Positions 19,048-29,471 are shown, numbered from the stretch's first letter. The stretch: 56,612 nucleotides of DNA from an uncultured Prochlorococcus sp. (GCA_902627335.1 CACOIV010000007.1:1-56612), one strand, 5' to 3'. A program made the numbers and translations. Notes: generated by a model from the letters alone, not told the origin.

Positions 19048-20451
19048 ATTAGACCATCAATTAAAAAAATTTGTTGTATTGGAGCAGGCTATGTAGGAGG
19101 CCCTACGATGGCTGTTATCGCTGATAGATGTCCAGAAATAAAAGTTACTCTTGTAGATAAAGATGCTACTAAGATTGATTTATGGAATAGTTCAGATCTC
19201 TCAAAATTACCTATCTATGAGCCTGGTTTAAAAGAGGTTGTAGAAAGGAATAGAGGTATAAATTTATATTTCTCAAAAGACTTAAAGAAGTCTATAGAAG
19301 ATGCAGATATGATTTTTATTTCAGTTAATACACCTACTAAAATTTCTGGATTAGGAGCAGGTTATGCTAGCGATTTAAAATGGGTAGAGTCAAGCGCAAG
19401 ACTGGTTGCTAAATATGCTAAAGGTCATACAATTGTTGTTGAGAAAAGTACAGTGCCAGTAAGAACAGCTGAGTTAATTCAAGAAATATTGAGTAATGCT
19501 GATAATAAAAAAAATATATTTGAAGAGAAAAATTTTTCTGTTATCTCTAGTCCAGAATTTTTAGCAGAAGGAACTGCTATAAAAGATCTTGAGAATCCAG
19601 ATAGGGTTTTGATAGGTGGAGATGATCAATTGGCAGTAAAATTGTTGAAGGAAATCTATTTAAGATGGATCCCAACGGATAAGATTCTTTTAACAAATAT
19701 TTGGAGTAGTGAACTTTCAAAATTAATAGCTAATGCTTTTCTTGCACAGAGAGTCAGTTCAATTAATTCAATTTCCTCTTTATGCGAATCGACTGGAGCT
19801 GATATTAAAGAGGTTGTCCTTGCAATTGGGTATGATAAAAGAATTGGTAGAAAATTTTTATCTCCAGGTCCCGGCTTTGGTGGGAGTTGTTTTAAAAAAG
19901 ATATTTTAAATTTAGTTTATTTATGTCGCTTTTATAAATTAGAAGATGTAGCTGATTATTGGGAACAAGTATTGATTTTAAATGAAAAGCATAAAGAAAG
20001 AATTTCATCTCTAATAATTGATAAGTTTTTTGGCACTGTATCAAATAAAAAAATTATTATTCTAGGTTTTGCTTTCAAGTCTAATACAAACGATACAAGA
20101 GAATCTCCTGCTATAAAGATTACAAAAAATTTGATAGAAAATGGTGCACAACTATTAATTAATGATCCTAAAGTTAGCAGAAAGCAAATTTTAGAAGAAT
20201 TAGAGATGGAAGAATTTGAAATTGATAATTTATCTTCTGGAAGTTGGCAATTTGCATCAGACATAGAAATGGCCTCTAAAGAGGCTGATGCAATTGTAAT
20301 ATTGACTGAATGGGATGAATATAAAAAAATAAATTGGGAAAGTGTTTCTGAAAACATGAGAAAACCATCTTGGATCTTTGATACAAGAAATATTTTGAAA
20401 GAGGAAAGATTAAAAAAGTTAAATATTAACTATTGGCAAGTTGGTTCTTAG
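19048..20451 (+). CDS. ugd: UDP-glucose 6-dehydrogenase (non-canonical start)
   Basis: Oxidises UDP-glucose to UDP-glucuronate. Motifs: GAGYVGGPT Rossmann site, FISVNTPTK, VEKSTVPVRTAE, SSPEFLAEGTAI, NAFLAQRVSSINS, GPGFGGSCFKKD with the catalytic cysteine (about residue 281), and ILGFAFKSNTNDTRESPA. The first in-frame ATG, at 19108, falls inside the Rossmann motif and would delete its glycines. The frame is open upstream to a stop at 19015 and encodes IKKICCIGAGYVGGPT, but contains no ATG, GTG or TTG. ATT at 19048 is the start I prefer (467 residues, normal for the animal-like UGD class); ATT at 19060 is also possible. The gene is convergent with the tRNA-Arg gene. Confidence 0.85.
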   Translation: MRPSIKKICCIGAGYVGGPTMAVIADRCPEIKVTLVDKDATKIDLWNSSDLSKLPIYEPGLKEVVERNRGINLYFSKDLKKSIEDADMIFISVNTPTKISGLGAGYASDLKWVESSARLVAKYAKGHTIVVEKSTVPVRTAELIQEILSNADNKKNIFEEKNFSVISSPEFLAEGTAIKDLENPDRVLIGGDDQLAVKLLKEIYLRWIPTDKILLTNIWSSELSKLIANAFLAQRVSSINSISSLCESTGADIKEVVLAIGYDKRIGRKFLSPGPGFGGSCFKKDILNLVYLCRFYKLEDVADYWEQVLILNEKHKERISSLIIDKFFGTVSNKKIIILGFAFKSNTNDTRESPAIKITKNLIENGAQLLINDPKVSRKQILEELEMEEFEIDNLSSGSWQFASDIEMASKEADAIVILTEWDEYKKINWESVSENMRKPSWIFDTRNILKEERLKKLNINYWQVGS

Positions 20452-20461
20452 TTATTAAATA

Positions 20462-20535
<74 letters not shown>

Positions 20536-20680
20536 AAAATTTATATTAAGTTCAAGAATTTAGAGAGCCAATATTTATTGGATAAATTTAAATTCTTAGA
20601 AACTTATATAATTGTACTTTTAATATGTAATATATCAAAGTTTAATTTCTTGTTTTTTGACAAAATATAATTTAATTTGT

Positions 20681-21694
20681 TTAAGTAATGTTTCTTAGTT
20701 TATTTGAATTTAATTCATTCTTAAAGCTTAAATAAGTTTTTTTGATCCCTATATCCAAATTAGTAGTTGCCTCCCAATCTAATTTATTTATAAATTTATT
20801 ATCAAGCTTCTTTCTTGGTGTGCCATCTGGCATATTAGTGTCCCAAATTATTTGGCCTTCATATCCGATCTCATTTGCAATTTTATTTGCCAATTCTTTT
20901 ATTGAGATTTCAAATTTACTACCTACGTTAATCCAATTCAAAGGGAAACCATCATTATCAATTGTTGAATTATATTTATTAGGTTCCCATTTAGTTAATA
21001 CCTTAAAACAGGCTTCAGCAAAATCTTCTACGTAAAGAAATTCCCTCAAAGGTTTTCCTGTGCCCCAACAAACCACCTTCTTAATATTGTTTATTTTTGC
21101 TTCATGAAATTTTCTTATAAGGGATGCCATTACATGACTATTTTTTATATGGTAATTATCATGAGGGCCATATAAATTTGTTGGCATTAAAGATATAGTA
21201 TCGAAGTTATATTGTTTTCTATATGCTTCACATAATTTTATTCCTGCTATTTTAGCTAATGCATAACATTGATTACTACTTTCCAAATGTCCTTGTAGAA
21301 GATACCCTTCTTTAATTGGTTGTTGTGAAAACTTTGGATATATACAACTGCTTCCTAAAAATAATAATCTTTTTACTTTAAAATTGAAAGCCGCCTCAAT
21401 TAAATTATTTTGAATTTTTAAATTATCTAATAAGAATTCAACTGGATAATCTCTATTCGCAATTATCCCACCTACTTTTGCTGCTGCAATAATTACGATA
21501 TCAGGCTTATTAATTTCAAACCATTTATTAACTAAACTATAATTCCTAAGATCTAAATTCTTTTTTGTACTTTTTAAAAGTTTATTATTTTCTTCTTTAA
21601 ATCCTTTTTTTATCAAAAATTTGCATAGAGCATTCCCTACCATTCCACTAGCGCCAGCAACGTATATTTTATCGTTTAAAGTAAGTAGAGACAT
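20681..21694 (-). CDS. wcaG: GDP-L-fucose synthase
   Basis: 337 residues. Converts GDP-4-dehydro-6-deoxymannose to GDP-L-fucose by 3,5-epimerisation and NADPH reduction. VAGASGMVGNAL near residue 13, AAKVGGI, LGSSCIYPKFS, the catalytic YALAKIAGIKLCEAY (YxxxK), and MPTNLYGPHDNY are diagnostic. Last gene of manC-gmd-wcaG, starting 11 bases after gmd. Confidence 0.95.
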   Translation of the reverse strand: MSLLTLNDKIYVAGASGMVGNALCKFLIKKGFKEENNKLLKSTKKNLDLRNYSLVNKWFEINKPDIVIIAAAKVGGIIANRDYPVEFLLDNLKIQNNLIEAAFNFKVKRLLFLGSSCIYPKFSQQPIKEGYLLQGHLESSNQCYALAKIAGIKLCEAYRKQYNFDTISLMPTNLYGPHDNYHIKNSHVMASLIRKFHEAKINNIKKVVCWGTGKPLREFLYVEDFAEACFKVLTKWEPNKYNSTIDNDGFPLNWINVGSKFEISIKELANKIANEIGYEGQIIWDTNMPDGTPRKKLDNKFINKLDWEATTNLDIGIKKTYLSFKNELNSNKLRNIT

Positions 21695-21705
21695 TCTTAA
21701 TGTAT

Positions 21706-22845
21706 TTAATCATTCATGATATTTGGAATCGTCTCCAATGGATTTGTGAGATTAAAACCTTTACTCTTTAATATCAATTCTTTCTTGGCCTCATTTAAAT
21801 CATGATAAATCATCTCAGAGATCAGTTCTTCCAAAGTAAATTTTGGCTCCCATCCAAGTTCTTCTTTTGCTTTATTCGAATCACCTAAAAGTATATTAAC
21901 TTCAGTTGGTCTAAAGTATCTAGGATCTATTCTTATCACAATGGATCCATTATCTGCTCTTTTTCCTACTTCATTAATACCTTTATTTTCCCAAATGATG
22001 GCAGGAGAACCAGGAGATTTATTCCATCCAAGATTAATTGCACTCAATTCAATAAATCTTCTAACTGACTCTTTTCTGCCTGTGGCAATTACGTAATCAT
22101 TTGGCTTGTCTTGCTGGAGCATCATCCATTGCATTTCAACATAATCTCGCGCATGTCCCCAATCTCTTTGTGCATCAAGATTTCCAAGATAAATGCACTT
22201 CTCAAGACCTAAATTTATTCTTGCGAGACCTCGCGTTATTTTTCTAGTAACAAATGTTTCTCCTCTTCTTTCAGATTCGTGATTAAATAAAATGCCATTA
22301 CAAGCAAACATATCATAAGCTTCTCTATAGTTTACAGTAATCCAATATGCAAATAATTTTGCAACACCGTAAGGACTTCTTGGATAAAAAGGTGTCGTCT
22401 CATTCTGCGGACAACTTCTTACAAGGCCATAAAGTTCGCTAGTGCTAGCTTGATAAATCTTTGTCTTCTTGGCTAGGTTTAATAATCTAACAGCTTCAAG
22501 TAATCTTAAGGCACCTAATCCATCACAATTTGCAGTATATTCAGGAGATTGAAAACTTACAGCAACATGACTTTGTGCTCCTAAATTATAAATTTCATCA
22601 GGAGAAACTTTTTCTACTATATTTATCATATTTGCGCTGTCAGTAAGATCCCCATAATGTAATATCAAATCTAATCTCTCCTTATGTGGATCTTGATATA
22701 AATGATCTATTCTTTTGGTATTAAAATTACTCGCTCTTCTTTTAATGCCATGCACCTCATAGTTTTTTGAAAGAAGTAGTTCAGCAAGATAACTTCCATC
22801 TTGTCCTGTAATCCCAGTAATTAATGCCTTTTTTCTTTTAGTCAT
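21706..22845 (-). CDS. gmd: GDP-mannose 4,6-dehydratase
   Basis: 379 residues. Dehydrates GDP-mannose to GDP-4-dehydro-6-deoxymannose. [35 protein letters not shown], the TSELYG segment, [19 protein letters not shown] with the YxxxK pair, [16 protein letters not shown] and [19 protein letters not shown] are all classic. It lies 14 bases after manC. The product is passed to WcaG for GDP-L-fucose, though other deoxysugars such as rhamnose or perosamine could branch off. Confidence 0.97.
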   Translation of the reverse strand: MTKRKKALITGITGQDGSYLAELLLSKNYEVHGIKRRASNFNTKRIDHLYQDPHKERLDLILHYGDLTDSANMINIVEKVSPDEIYNLGAQSHVAVSFQSPEYTANCDGLGALRLLEAVRLLNLAKKTKIYQASTSELYGLVRSCPQNETTPFYPRSPYGVAKLFAYWITVNYREAYDMFACNGILFNHESERRGETFVTRKITRGLARINLGLEKCIYLGNLDAQRDWGHARDYVEMQWMMLQQDKPNDYVIATGRKESVRRFIELSAINLGWNKSPGSPAIIWENKGINEVGKRADNGSIVIRIDPRYFRPTEVNILLGDSNKAKEELGWEPKFTLEELISEMIYHDLNEAKKELILKSKGFNLTNPLETIPNIMND

Positions 22846-22859
22846 TAGTATTTATTAAA

Positions 22860-24308
22860 TTAATTAGTTTTTCTTCTGTACTTATCTTGGAATCTTACAA
22901 TATCATCTTCACCTAAGTAAGTACCACTTTGTACTTCAATTAGTATTAATGGTTTATTGCTTGGATTAGAAAGCCTGTGTTTTGATCCCAATGGAATATA
23001 AGTACTTTCATTTTTATTTAAAAGAAAAGAATTATCATCAACCTCTACCTTAGCTATCCCATCAACAACAATCCAATGCTCTGATCTATAGTGATGTAAT
23101 TGCAAAGATAAACTTTCATTTGGGTCAACTTTAATTCTTTTAACTTGCCAAGTTTTATTTTCAATTAGAGAAGTATATTGTCCCCAAGGTCTATGAAAAA
23201 TCTTGCTATTTTTGACCTCTTGCACATTTTTATTTTCTAAATCTTTAATAAATTCTTTTAGATCATTTATCTCTTTTTTCTCAGCTACTAAAATAGCATC
23301 TTCAGTTTCAATTAAAATTATATTTCTAATGCCTAGAGCTACAACGAGTCTGCTTTCACTTCTTAAATATGAATTTTTAACATTTTTAGTAAAAGTCTTC
23401 CCAATCAAAGTATTATTATCTTTGTTTACGCTAGAGTTTTCCCAAATAGATTTCCAACTCCCAAGATCATCCCATCCTGCATCTAGTGCTACAACAGTGC
23501 CTAAATTAGTATTTTCCATAACGGCAAAATCTATTGAAATGTTGGGACAATCTTTAAAAATTTTTTGATCAATTCTTTCAAAATCAAAGTCTTTACTAGA
23601 ATTCTGTATAGAATTTCTGCATATTTCAACTATCTTAGGTTGATATTTCTTTAGTTCTTTTAAAATGACAGATGCTCTTGCAATAAATATTCCACTGTTC
23701 CAAGAAAAATGTAAGTCTTTATAGAGTTTATTCGCTTTTCTTTGATTAGGTTTTTCTATAAATCTTTTGATTTTGCTAAATTTATTTTCTTTAGAAATTT
23801 TTTCATATGATTCTATGTATCCATAACCTATCTCTGGTGAGGTGGGCATTATTCCAAAAGTAACGATGCGTCCATTTTTTGCATGAACTAAACCCTCCTC
23901 AAAAGACTTTAAAAAGTTTATATTATTTTCAATCTTGTGATCTGAAGATAGGATTAATAAAATCGGATCATTTTTTTCTCTTATTCCTACAAGAGATCCT
24001 AAAGTTATGGCAGGCGCTGTATTTTTTCCAAATGGCTCAAGTAATATTGATAATGGTTTAGCTTGAATTAATCTCATTTGCTCTGCAACGATAAAACGTT
24101 GTTCCTCATTACATATGATCAAAGGATTTAATAAATTTTTTATACCATTTAATCTTAAAAAAGTATTTTGAAATAAAGTGTTTTTATCTTTTTCTTCAAA
24201 ATTTAAATATTGTTTAGGGAATGAAGCTCTTGATAAAGGCCAAAGTCTAACTCCACTACCACCCGAGAGAATAACTGGTAATACAGCATCATTAGATTGT
24301 GAATTCAT
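22860..24308 (-). CDS. manC: Mannose-1-phosphate guanylyltransferase / mannose-6-phosphate isomerase
   Basis: 482 residues, two domains. The N-terminal guanylyltransferase has PVILSGGSGVRLWPLSRASFPKQ at about 11-33, SSDHKIEN, FIEKPN, and WNSGIFIARA. The C-terminal cupin from about residue 365 has HRPWGQYTSL, KRIKVDPNESLSLQLHHYRSEHW and PLGSKHRL, the type II phosphomannose isomerase signature. It yields GDP-mannose for Gmd. Its start is followed, on the opposite strand, by the plus-strand gene at 24423; the roughly 110 bases between hold both promoters. It is the right-hand end of the recognisable polysaccharide island. Confidence 0.96.
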   Translation of the reverse strand: MNSQSNDAVLPVILSGGSGVRLWPLSRASFPKQYLNFEEKDKNTLFQNTFLRLNGIKNLLNPLIICNEEQRFIVAEQMRLIQAKPLSILLEPFGKNTAPAITLGSLVGIREKNDPILLILSSDHKIENNINFLKSFEEGLVHAKNGRIVTFGIMPTSPEIGYGYIESYEKISKENKFSKIKRFIEKPNQRKANKLYKDLHFSWNSGIFIARASVILKELKKYQPKIVEICRNSIQNSSKDFDFERIDQKIFKDCPNISIDFAVMENTNLGTVVALDAGWDDLGSWKSIWENSSVNKDNNTLIGKTFTKNVKNSYLRSESRLVVALGIRNIILIETEDAILVAEKKEINDLKEFIKDLENKNVQEVKNSKIFHRPWGQYTSLIENKTWQVKRIKVDPNESLSLQLHHYRSEHWIVVDGIAKVEVDDNSFLLNKNESTYIPLGSKHRLSNPSNKPLILIEVQSGTYLGEDDIVRFQDKYRRKTN

Positions 24309-24422
24309 CTAAGAATCAACTTGCTCATTCAGTTTAGATTAATATGATTTTTTGCTTTAGGCAAAAGAAAAGAAATCTTGGTTTTTTTTTATGTATAATA
24401 CAAATTAAATAATAAATTTATT

Positions 24423-25097
24423 TTGCCCAAAAAAGTATCTGCTTCTCAAAAGAAAGATTTCTTAAAATTATTTAGAAATGGTAAAGATATAAAAGAAATA
24501 GCAAATATCTATAAATTTTCTACTAGTACAATAACCTCACAATTGAAATCTCAACTTGGTAAAGAAGTATTTAAAGAAATAAAATTAAATAATTTAAATA
24601 AATCAACTAAAGATTCAAAAAAAAATAATAAAAATAAATCTAAATTTGATAGAAAAGATTCTATAGAAGATAATTTTCCTGTAATTAATCAAGATATTAA
24701 GAAATTATCTGAGGAAGTTATTAATGAGAATGATGCTTTCTTTGAAATTGCCCCAATAAATGGCGAATTTGATTTTGAAAAAAGAAGAGAATTTACAACT
24801 GAACCATTAGTAAATATAAAATTTCCTGAGACTTTATATATGTTGGTGGATAAAAGCATAGAATTAACTCCAAAGATGCTGAAAGATTATCCTCAATGGA
24901 GTTTCATGCCAGAAGAAGATCTGAAAAGAATGACTTTAGAGATCTTTGATGATCAAAAATATGCGAAAAAGATTTGTTCAAAAAATCAGAAATTAATTAA
25001 ATTGCCAAATCCTAATGTTTTCTCTTTTGCTGCAAAATCTTTAAAAAACAAAGGGATATCAAGAATAATTTTTAATGATTTATTACTTTCTATATGA
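24423..25097 (+). CDS. Conserved hypothetical protein with N-terminal helix-turn-helix
   Basis: 224 residues from a TTG start. The first 50 residues resemble a homeodomain-like/resolvase helix-turn-helix: SASQKKDFLKLFRNGKDIKEIANIYKFSTSTITSQLKSQLG, with the turn near KDIKEIA and the recognition helix near STSTITSQL (quoted here in parts). Residues 60-75 are a run of lysine and asparagine. The rest is acidic to neutral, with a conserved-looking end (KLPNPNVFSFAAKSLKNK). It could be a DNA-binding regulator, but function is unknown. It lies at the junction between the polysaccharide island and the housekeeping block and converges with the small membrane protein gene at 25109. Confidence 0.72.
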   Translation: MPKKVSASQKKDFLKLFRNGKDIKEIANIYKFSTSTITSQLKSQLGKEVFKEIKLNNLNKSTKDSKKNNKNKSKFDRKDSIEDNFPVINQDIKKLSEEVINENDAFFEIAPINGEFDFEKRREFTTEPLVNIKFPETLYMLVDKSIELTPKMLKDYPQWSFMPEEDLKRMTLEIFDDQKYAKKICSKNQKLIKLPNPNVFSFAAKSLKNKGISRIIFNDLLLSI

Positions 25098-25108
25098 TCA
25101 ATTAATTT

Positions 25109-25336
25109 TTATTTTTTACTATCGATCTTCAGTATTGTTATAAAAAAATTTGCAAAAAGTGAGCCTGATACAAAACTTGTTCCAACTATTAAAGATACTG
25201 GCATCTGAAAAGATTCATATTTAATAAATCTGATTTTCTGTCTTTCATTACTATTTTGAATACCTAAAATTATGGCTGCAAGCAATAAAAAATTGAAAAA
25301 AATAGAAGAAATATTTGATATGAGAATTTTATTCAT
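25109..25336 (-). CDS. Small membrane protein, LapA-like (DUF1049)
   Basis: 75 residues with two hydrophobic segments (about 8-24 and 47-68) joined by a charged loop, NSNERQKIRFIKYESFQMP. The pattern 'IQN...I.F......PVSLIVGTSFVSGSL' matches the lipopolysaccharide assembly protein A domain, where the second helix begins with a Pro-hydrophobic run and has small Gly/Ser residues. An inner-membrane location is expected; the role of LapA-like proteins in cyanobacteria is not settled. It lies 27 bases after rsmI on the same strand. Confidence 0.72.
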   Translation of the reverse strand: MNKILISNISSIFFNFLLLAAIILGIQNSNERQKIRFIKYESFQMPVSLIVGTSFVSGSLFANFFITILKIDSKK

Positions 25337-25363
25337 GATTTGGGAATCTCCTTAATTTATATT

Positions 25364-26233
25364 TTAAATAATTAGTTTATAAATTTCATTTTTTGACCTA
25401 CCTGATTTTTTGGATAAATAATTTGATGCAGCTGAATGACTTAGACCAGCTTTCATCAATTCTTTAAGTTCAATGCTTAAATCTTTTTCGTTTGTTGAAC
25501 TATTAAACTCATCATCATCTCTGCCAGATATAACTAGTGTATATTCTCCTTTTGGTTCGTTTGATTCTATAGTTTCTATTACAGTATCTAGGTCATTGCC
25601 GTAATGTTTTTCATATCTTTTGGTGATTTCTTTCAGTAATACAATATTTCTTTTTCCTCCGCATATTTGCTTTAAATCATTTAGAAGTTTTAAAATCCTT
25701 TTTGGAGATTCATAAATAATGGATGTATTATGGCTATTTGAAATCGACTTTAAATGTAACTTTCTTTCACTATTAGATTTGGGAATAAAACCGTAAAAGG
25801 TAAATGTTGATGTATCTAATCCGCTGCTAACTAACGCTGATATTGCTGCACAAGGACCAGCAATACAAATAACTTCAAAATTATTTCTTTTTACTTCTTT
25901 AACTAGATTTTCTCCAGGGTCACTTACAAGTGGCATGCCTGAATCTGATACTAGGGCAATCGACTTTCCTTCTTGTAATTTATTAATAAGATAATTCAAT
26001 CTGCTCATTGAATTATCTTTGTGGAAGCTAATGAGCTTATTTTTAATTTTCAGATGTTTAAGAAGTTTTCCTGTAATCCTTGTGTCTTCACAAGCAATTA
26101 AAGATACTTTATTTAAAATTTTAATAGCTCTTATAGATATATCTTCTAGGTTTCCAATAGGTGTTCCAACAATATATAGAACACTACTTTCAGGTTCTTG
26201 ATTTCTATGGGATGATAAATTACTACTATGCAT
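25364..26233 (-). CDS. rsmI: 16S rRNA (cytidine-2'-O)-methyltransferase
   Basis: 289 residues of the tetrapyrrole-methylase-like SAM superfamily; methylates the 2'-OH of C1402 in 16S rRNA. VLYIVGTPIGNLEDISIRA, ACEDTRITGKLLKHL, LISFHKDN, LVSDSGMPLVSDPGE, and GPCAAISALVSSGL are the standard RsmI motifs. A 17-residue tail precedes the first strand; the ATG at 26233 is 2 bases from the divergent ATG of the cysQ pseudogene, so promoter elements must lie within the opposing reading frames. Confidence 0.95.
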   Translation of the reverse strand: MHSSNLSSHRNQEPESSVLYIVGTPIGNLEDISIRAIKILNKVSLIACEDTRITGKLLKHLKIKNKLISFHKDNSMSRLNYLINKLQEGKSIALVSDSGMPLVSDPGENLVKEVKRNNFEVICIAGPCAAISALVSSGLDTSTFTFYGFIPKSNSERKLHLKSISNSHNTSIIYESPKRILKLLNDLKQICGGKRNIVLLKEITKRYEKHYGNDLDTVIETIESNEPKGEYTLVISGRDDDEFNSSTNEKDLSIELKELMKAGLSHSAASNYLSKKSGRSKNEIYKLII

Positions 26234-26235
26234 TT

Positions 26236-27127
26236 ATGTTAAATTTACCTAATGAATTAGATATAAATAAACTTATAGATGATCTGAAAGGTGTAAGTTG
26301 GAAGCCCTCAGAAATTCTTCTTAATTATTTACAAAATTTAGATAATAGATTAAGAGAAAGTAAATTTATTAAAACAAAGGATAATAATAGGTCTTTTACT
26401 CTAGCTGATTTGAGGTAAATAGTTTAATAATAGATTTTTTTTAAAAAATTATTAAAGTGTTTTGTGGGATATATAGAGCGAGGAGTTGCATAAAACTTTT
26501 TCTGAAAATAAATTACATGAATACTGGATATGGGTTCTTGATCCCTTAGATGAGGCAAAAAAGATTTTATATAAGGAACAGGTCTTTTTGCTATGCATTT
26601 GGCACTTATCTATGAGAATAAAGCTTTTGTAGGGATTGTATTGATTTCAGAAAAAAATGAATTATGGCTATCTAGTGTTGAAAAAGTCTAGTGTGACAAA
26701 AGAAAAGCTTCATAAATAAGTACGAATTTAAGTGATAAAAAAACTCTTAGAGAGATGACATTTGTTACAAGTAGAAATCATAGTAATGAATAATAAATAA
26801 ACTGATTGGAAAATTGGGTTAAAAAAATCATAAAGATGGGAAGTGTTGGATGCAAAATTGCATATATAGGCGGAGGGAAACTGATATTTATATTTCATTA
26901 AGCCTCAAGGGTCAAAGCGCCCCAAAAGACTCATAGTTTGCTGCAACAGAAATAATCTTAAAAAAGCTTGCGGAGAATTAACTGATAACTGTAATAAAGA
27001 TCTCTTTTATAATAAAAAAGGTTTTAGATAAGAAGGATTAATACTCCCCTCAAATTACAAGAATAACCATCCCATTATTTGTGATAATCTACTGAAAATC
27101 CTAAGAGAGAGAAATATTATCTTCTAA
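26236..27127 (+). pseudogene. cysQ: Decayed cysQ / inositol monophosphatase family gene
   Basis: About 890 bases, the right length for a 297-residue CysQ, between rsmI and pnp. The first 60 codons are open (from ATG 26236 to TAA 26416) and end in TLADLR, the family's VTxAD segment. Beyond that the family pattern continues in pieces across all three plus frames: SVLWDI-stop-SEE (about 26456-26485, the SEE metal site), WVLDPLDEAKK (about 26531-26560, a degraded DPLDGT), GTGLFAMHLALIYENK, MGSVGCKIAYIGGG, SAPKD-stop-FAATE (about 26915-26950, where APKDWDxAAPE is expected), and a C-terminal stretch ending at TAA 27125-27127. At least three frame changes and several in-frame stops are present. The catalytic glycine and tryptophan-aspartate positions are lost, so no active enzyme can be made. 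Confidence 0.88.
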
Positions 27128-27133
27128 TAATAA

Positions 27134-29299
27134 TTAATTTAGTGGCGCTACTGGAGTAGGAGTAGGCTCTGGGTATGAGAACCCCCCATTTTGTGAAACC
27201 CCTCTTAAGGTAAGATTGATTCGACCTCTACTGTCAATTTCCCGTACTCTTACAGTAACTTCATCTCCTTGTCTTACAACATCTTCTACTCTTTCAACTC
27301 TTGCTTCAGATAGTTGAGAGATATGAATCATGCCTTCTTTACCGGGAAGAATTTCAACAAAAGCGCCAATGGGTATTATTCGGGTCACGACACCTGAAAA
27401 TATTTCACCTTCATGAACCTTTCTTGTCAATCCCTCTATTATTTTTTGAGCTTCTTCCGCTGCAGCACCGTCATGAGAGGCAATAGTCACAATACCTCCA
27501 TCCTCAATATCTATTTTGGTGTTTGTTCTTTCGGTTATACCCTTTATAGTTCTACCGCCAGGTCCTATTACAGTTCCTATAAGCTCAGGATCAATCTTGA
27601 AACTTAATAGCCTCGGTGCATGAGGAGAAAGAGTTTCTTGAGGTTTATCAATTGCTTCTTGCATTTTCTCAAGGATATGGAGTCTTGCAGGCCTTGCTTT
27701 TTTTATTGCATCTGAAATTATAGAAACTGGCAAACCAGTTATTTTCATATCCATCTGCAAAGCTGTTATACCTTTCTCTGTTCCGGCAACTTTAAAATCC
27801 ATATCACCTAGGAAGTCCTCTATTCCCTGGATATCAGTTAGTATTCTTACTTCTTTTCCTTCCTTAATAAGTCCCATTGCCGTTCCTCCTACAGGGGCTT
27901 TTAGGGGGACTCCAGCATCTAATAAAGATAAAGTACTCCCACACACTGAGCCCATTGAAGTAGATCCATTTGAACTTAAAACTTCACTAACAACTCTTAA
28001 TACATAAGGGAATGTCTCTTTGCCAGGCAGCACAGGAATTATCGCTCTCTCAGCAAGAGCTCCATGACCAATTTCTCTTCTGCCTGGAGTTCTCATCGGC
28101 CTGGTTTCTCCAACTGAATATGGTGGAAAATTATAATGATGAATGTAAGTTTTTTCAGTACTAGGATTTAGATCATCCATTTCTTGCGCATCACTTGGTG
28201 TACCTAAAGTAGTAGTTGATAAAACCTGAGTTAAACCTCTTTGAAAAAGTGCTGAGCCATGAACGCGCTTTGGAAGAATCCCTGCAGCTGCTGAAATTTT
28301 TCTAACTTCATCAAGACTCCTTCCATCGACTCTTTTACCATCTTTAAGAATCTGTTCCCTCATTAAATTTTTTGTAAGACTTTTAAAATCAGAGTCAACT
28401 AATTTATCATTTTCTGATGTTAAAAGTTTTATTGGATTATCCTCTTTTAGTTCTTCTATTTTACTTAAAGCCTCTAATTTGACTTTATCTAACTCAATAT
28501 CTCTTTGTTCTTTTGAAAAGTCCGATGTTTGGAGTATTTGAGTTATTGATTTGGTGCAATTTTTATCTAAGTATTTAAATAATGTGTCATCAATTTCTGG
28601 TTTGGCTGGAGTTACTTGCTTAATACCTAGGTCTTTAAGTAAATTTTCTTGTGCTTTTATTAGCTCAGTAACCGCTTCGTAGCCAAAGTCTATGGCCTCA
28701 ATAGTATCTTGTTCAGAAAGTTGATTCGCACCTGCTTCAATCATTACGATGCCATCTGGCGAACCTGCAATTACAATATCAAGATCTCCTTTTTCAATCT
28801 CTCTGTAGCTTGGATTGAGAATAAAATCATCCCCAATTAAGCCCACTCTCACTGCTGCCATCGGACCATAGAAAGGTATTTCAGCTAAAAGTGTTGCAAT
28901 TGAAGCACCTGTCACGGCAAGTACATCCGCTGGAACTCTTTCATCTAGAGATAAACATGAAGCTACAATTTGAATCTCATCTCTCATCCAGGAGGGGAAA
29001 AGGGGTCTCATTGGTCTATCAATTAACCTAGAAACCAAAGTAGCTCTTTCCGGAGGTCTGCCTTCTCTTCTCATAAATCCACCTGGTATTCTACCAGCGG
29101 CATATAATTTTTCTTCATAATCGCAGATCAAAGGAAGAAAATCAGCTGTTTCTTTTTTTGATGTTTTTGTAGCTGTAACTAATAGCGATGTGTCACCGCA
29201 TTCAATCATTAAAGCTCCGCTTGCTTGTGGAGCGTAAACCCCAGTAGTTAGTCGTATCTCTCGTCCGTCAAACGTGATCGACTTATTTTGTCCTTCCAC
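27134..29299 (-). CDS. pnp: Polyribonucleotide nucleotidyltransferase (PNPase)
   Basis: 721 residues. Phosphorolytic 3'-5' exoribonuclease and polymerase of mRNA turnover, trimeric. Two RNase PH-like domains: the first contains [21 protein letters not shown] (split here as [11 protein letters not shown] and [13 protein letters not shown]), the second the catalytic-core motifs [29 protein letters not shown] and [12 protein letters not shown]. The KH domain ([15 protein letters not shown]) is near 565-620 and the S1 domain ([20 protein letters not shown]) near 635-705. A short Pro-rich tail follows. 172 bases separate it from rpsN. Confidence 0.97.
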   Translation of the reverse strand: MEGQNKSITFDGREIRLTTGVYAPQASGALMIECGDTSLLVTATKTSKKETADFLPLICDYEEKLYAAGRIPGGFMRREGRPPERATLVSRLIDRPMRPLFPSWMRDEIQIVASCLSLDERVPADVLAVTGASIATLLAEIPFYGPMAAVRVGLIGDDFILNPSYREIEKGDLDIVIAGSPDGIVMIEAGANQLSEQDTIEAIDFGYEAVTELIKAQENLLKDLGIKQVTPAKPEIDDTLFKYLDKNCTKSITQILQTSDFSKEQRDIELDKVKLEALSKIEELKEDNPIKLLTSENDKLVDSDFKSLTKNLMREQILKDGKRVDGRSLDEVRKISAAAGILPKRVHGSALFQRGLTQVLSTTTLGTPSDAQEMDDLNPSTEKTYIHHYNFPPYSVGETRPMRTPGRREIGHGALAERAIIPVLPGKETFPYVLRVVSEVLSSNGSTSMGSVCGSTLSLLDAGVPLKAPVGGTAMGLIKEGKEVRILTDIQGIEDFLGDMDFKVAGTEKGITALQMDMKITGLPVSIISDAIKKARPARLHILEKMQEAIDKPQETLSPHAPRLLSFKIDPELIGTVIGPGGRTIKGITERTNTKIDIEDGGIVTIASHDGAAAEEAQKIIEGLTRKVHEGEIFSGVVTRIIPIGAFVEILPGKEGMIHISQLSEARVERVEDVVRQGDEVTVRVREIDSRGRINLTLRGVSQNGGFSYPEPTPTPVAPLN

Positions 29300-29471
29300 T
29301 TTTTAATTTATGTATTCTATACATTACTTATTCTTACATTTAAAAGGGACAAAGTGAGAATTATTTTTAAATTAGATCTGAAAAGTTTAAATAATTTATA
29401 AAAAATTTTAATTTGAAAACAAATTTCTTTAAAAAAAATTTAGGATAATAAATCCTATTTGAAGCCTGCCT

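Noticed and set aside
19956..20357. 133-codon minus-strand frame opposite ugd
   Set aside because: Entirely inside the conserved ugd reading frame with no recognisable protein features.
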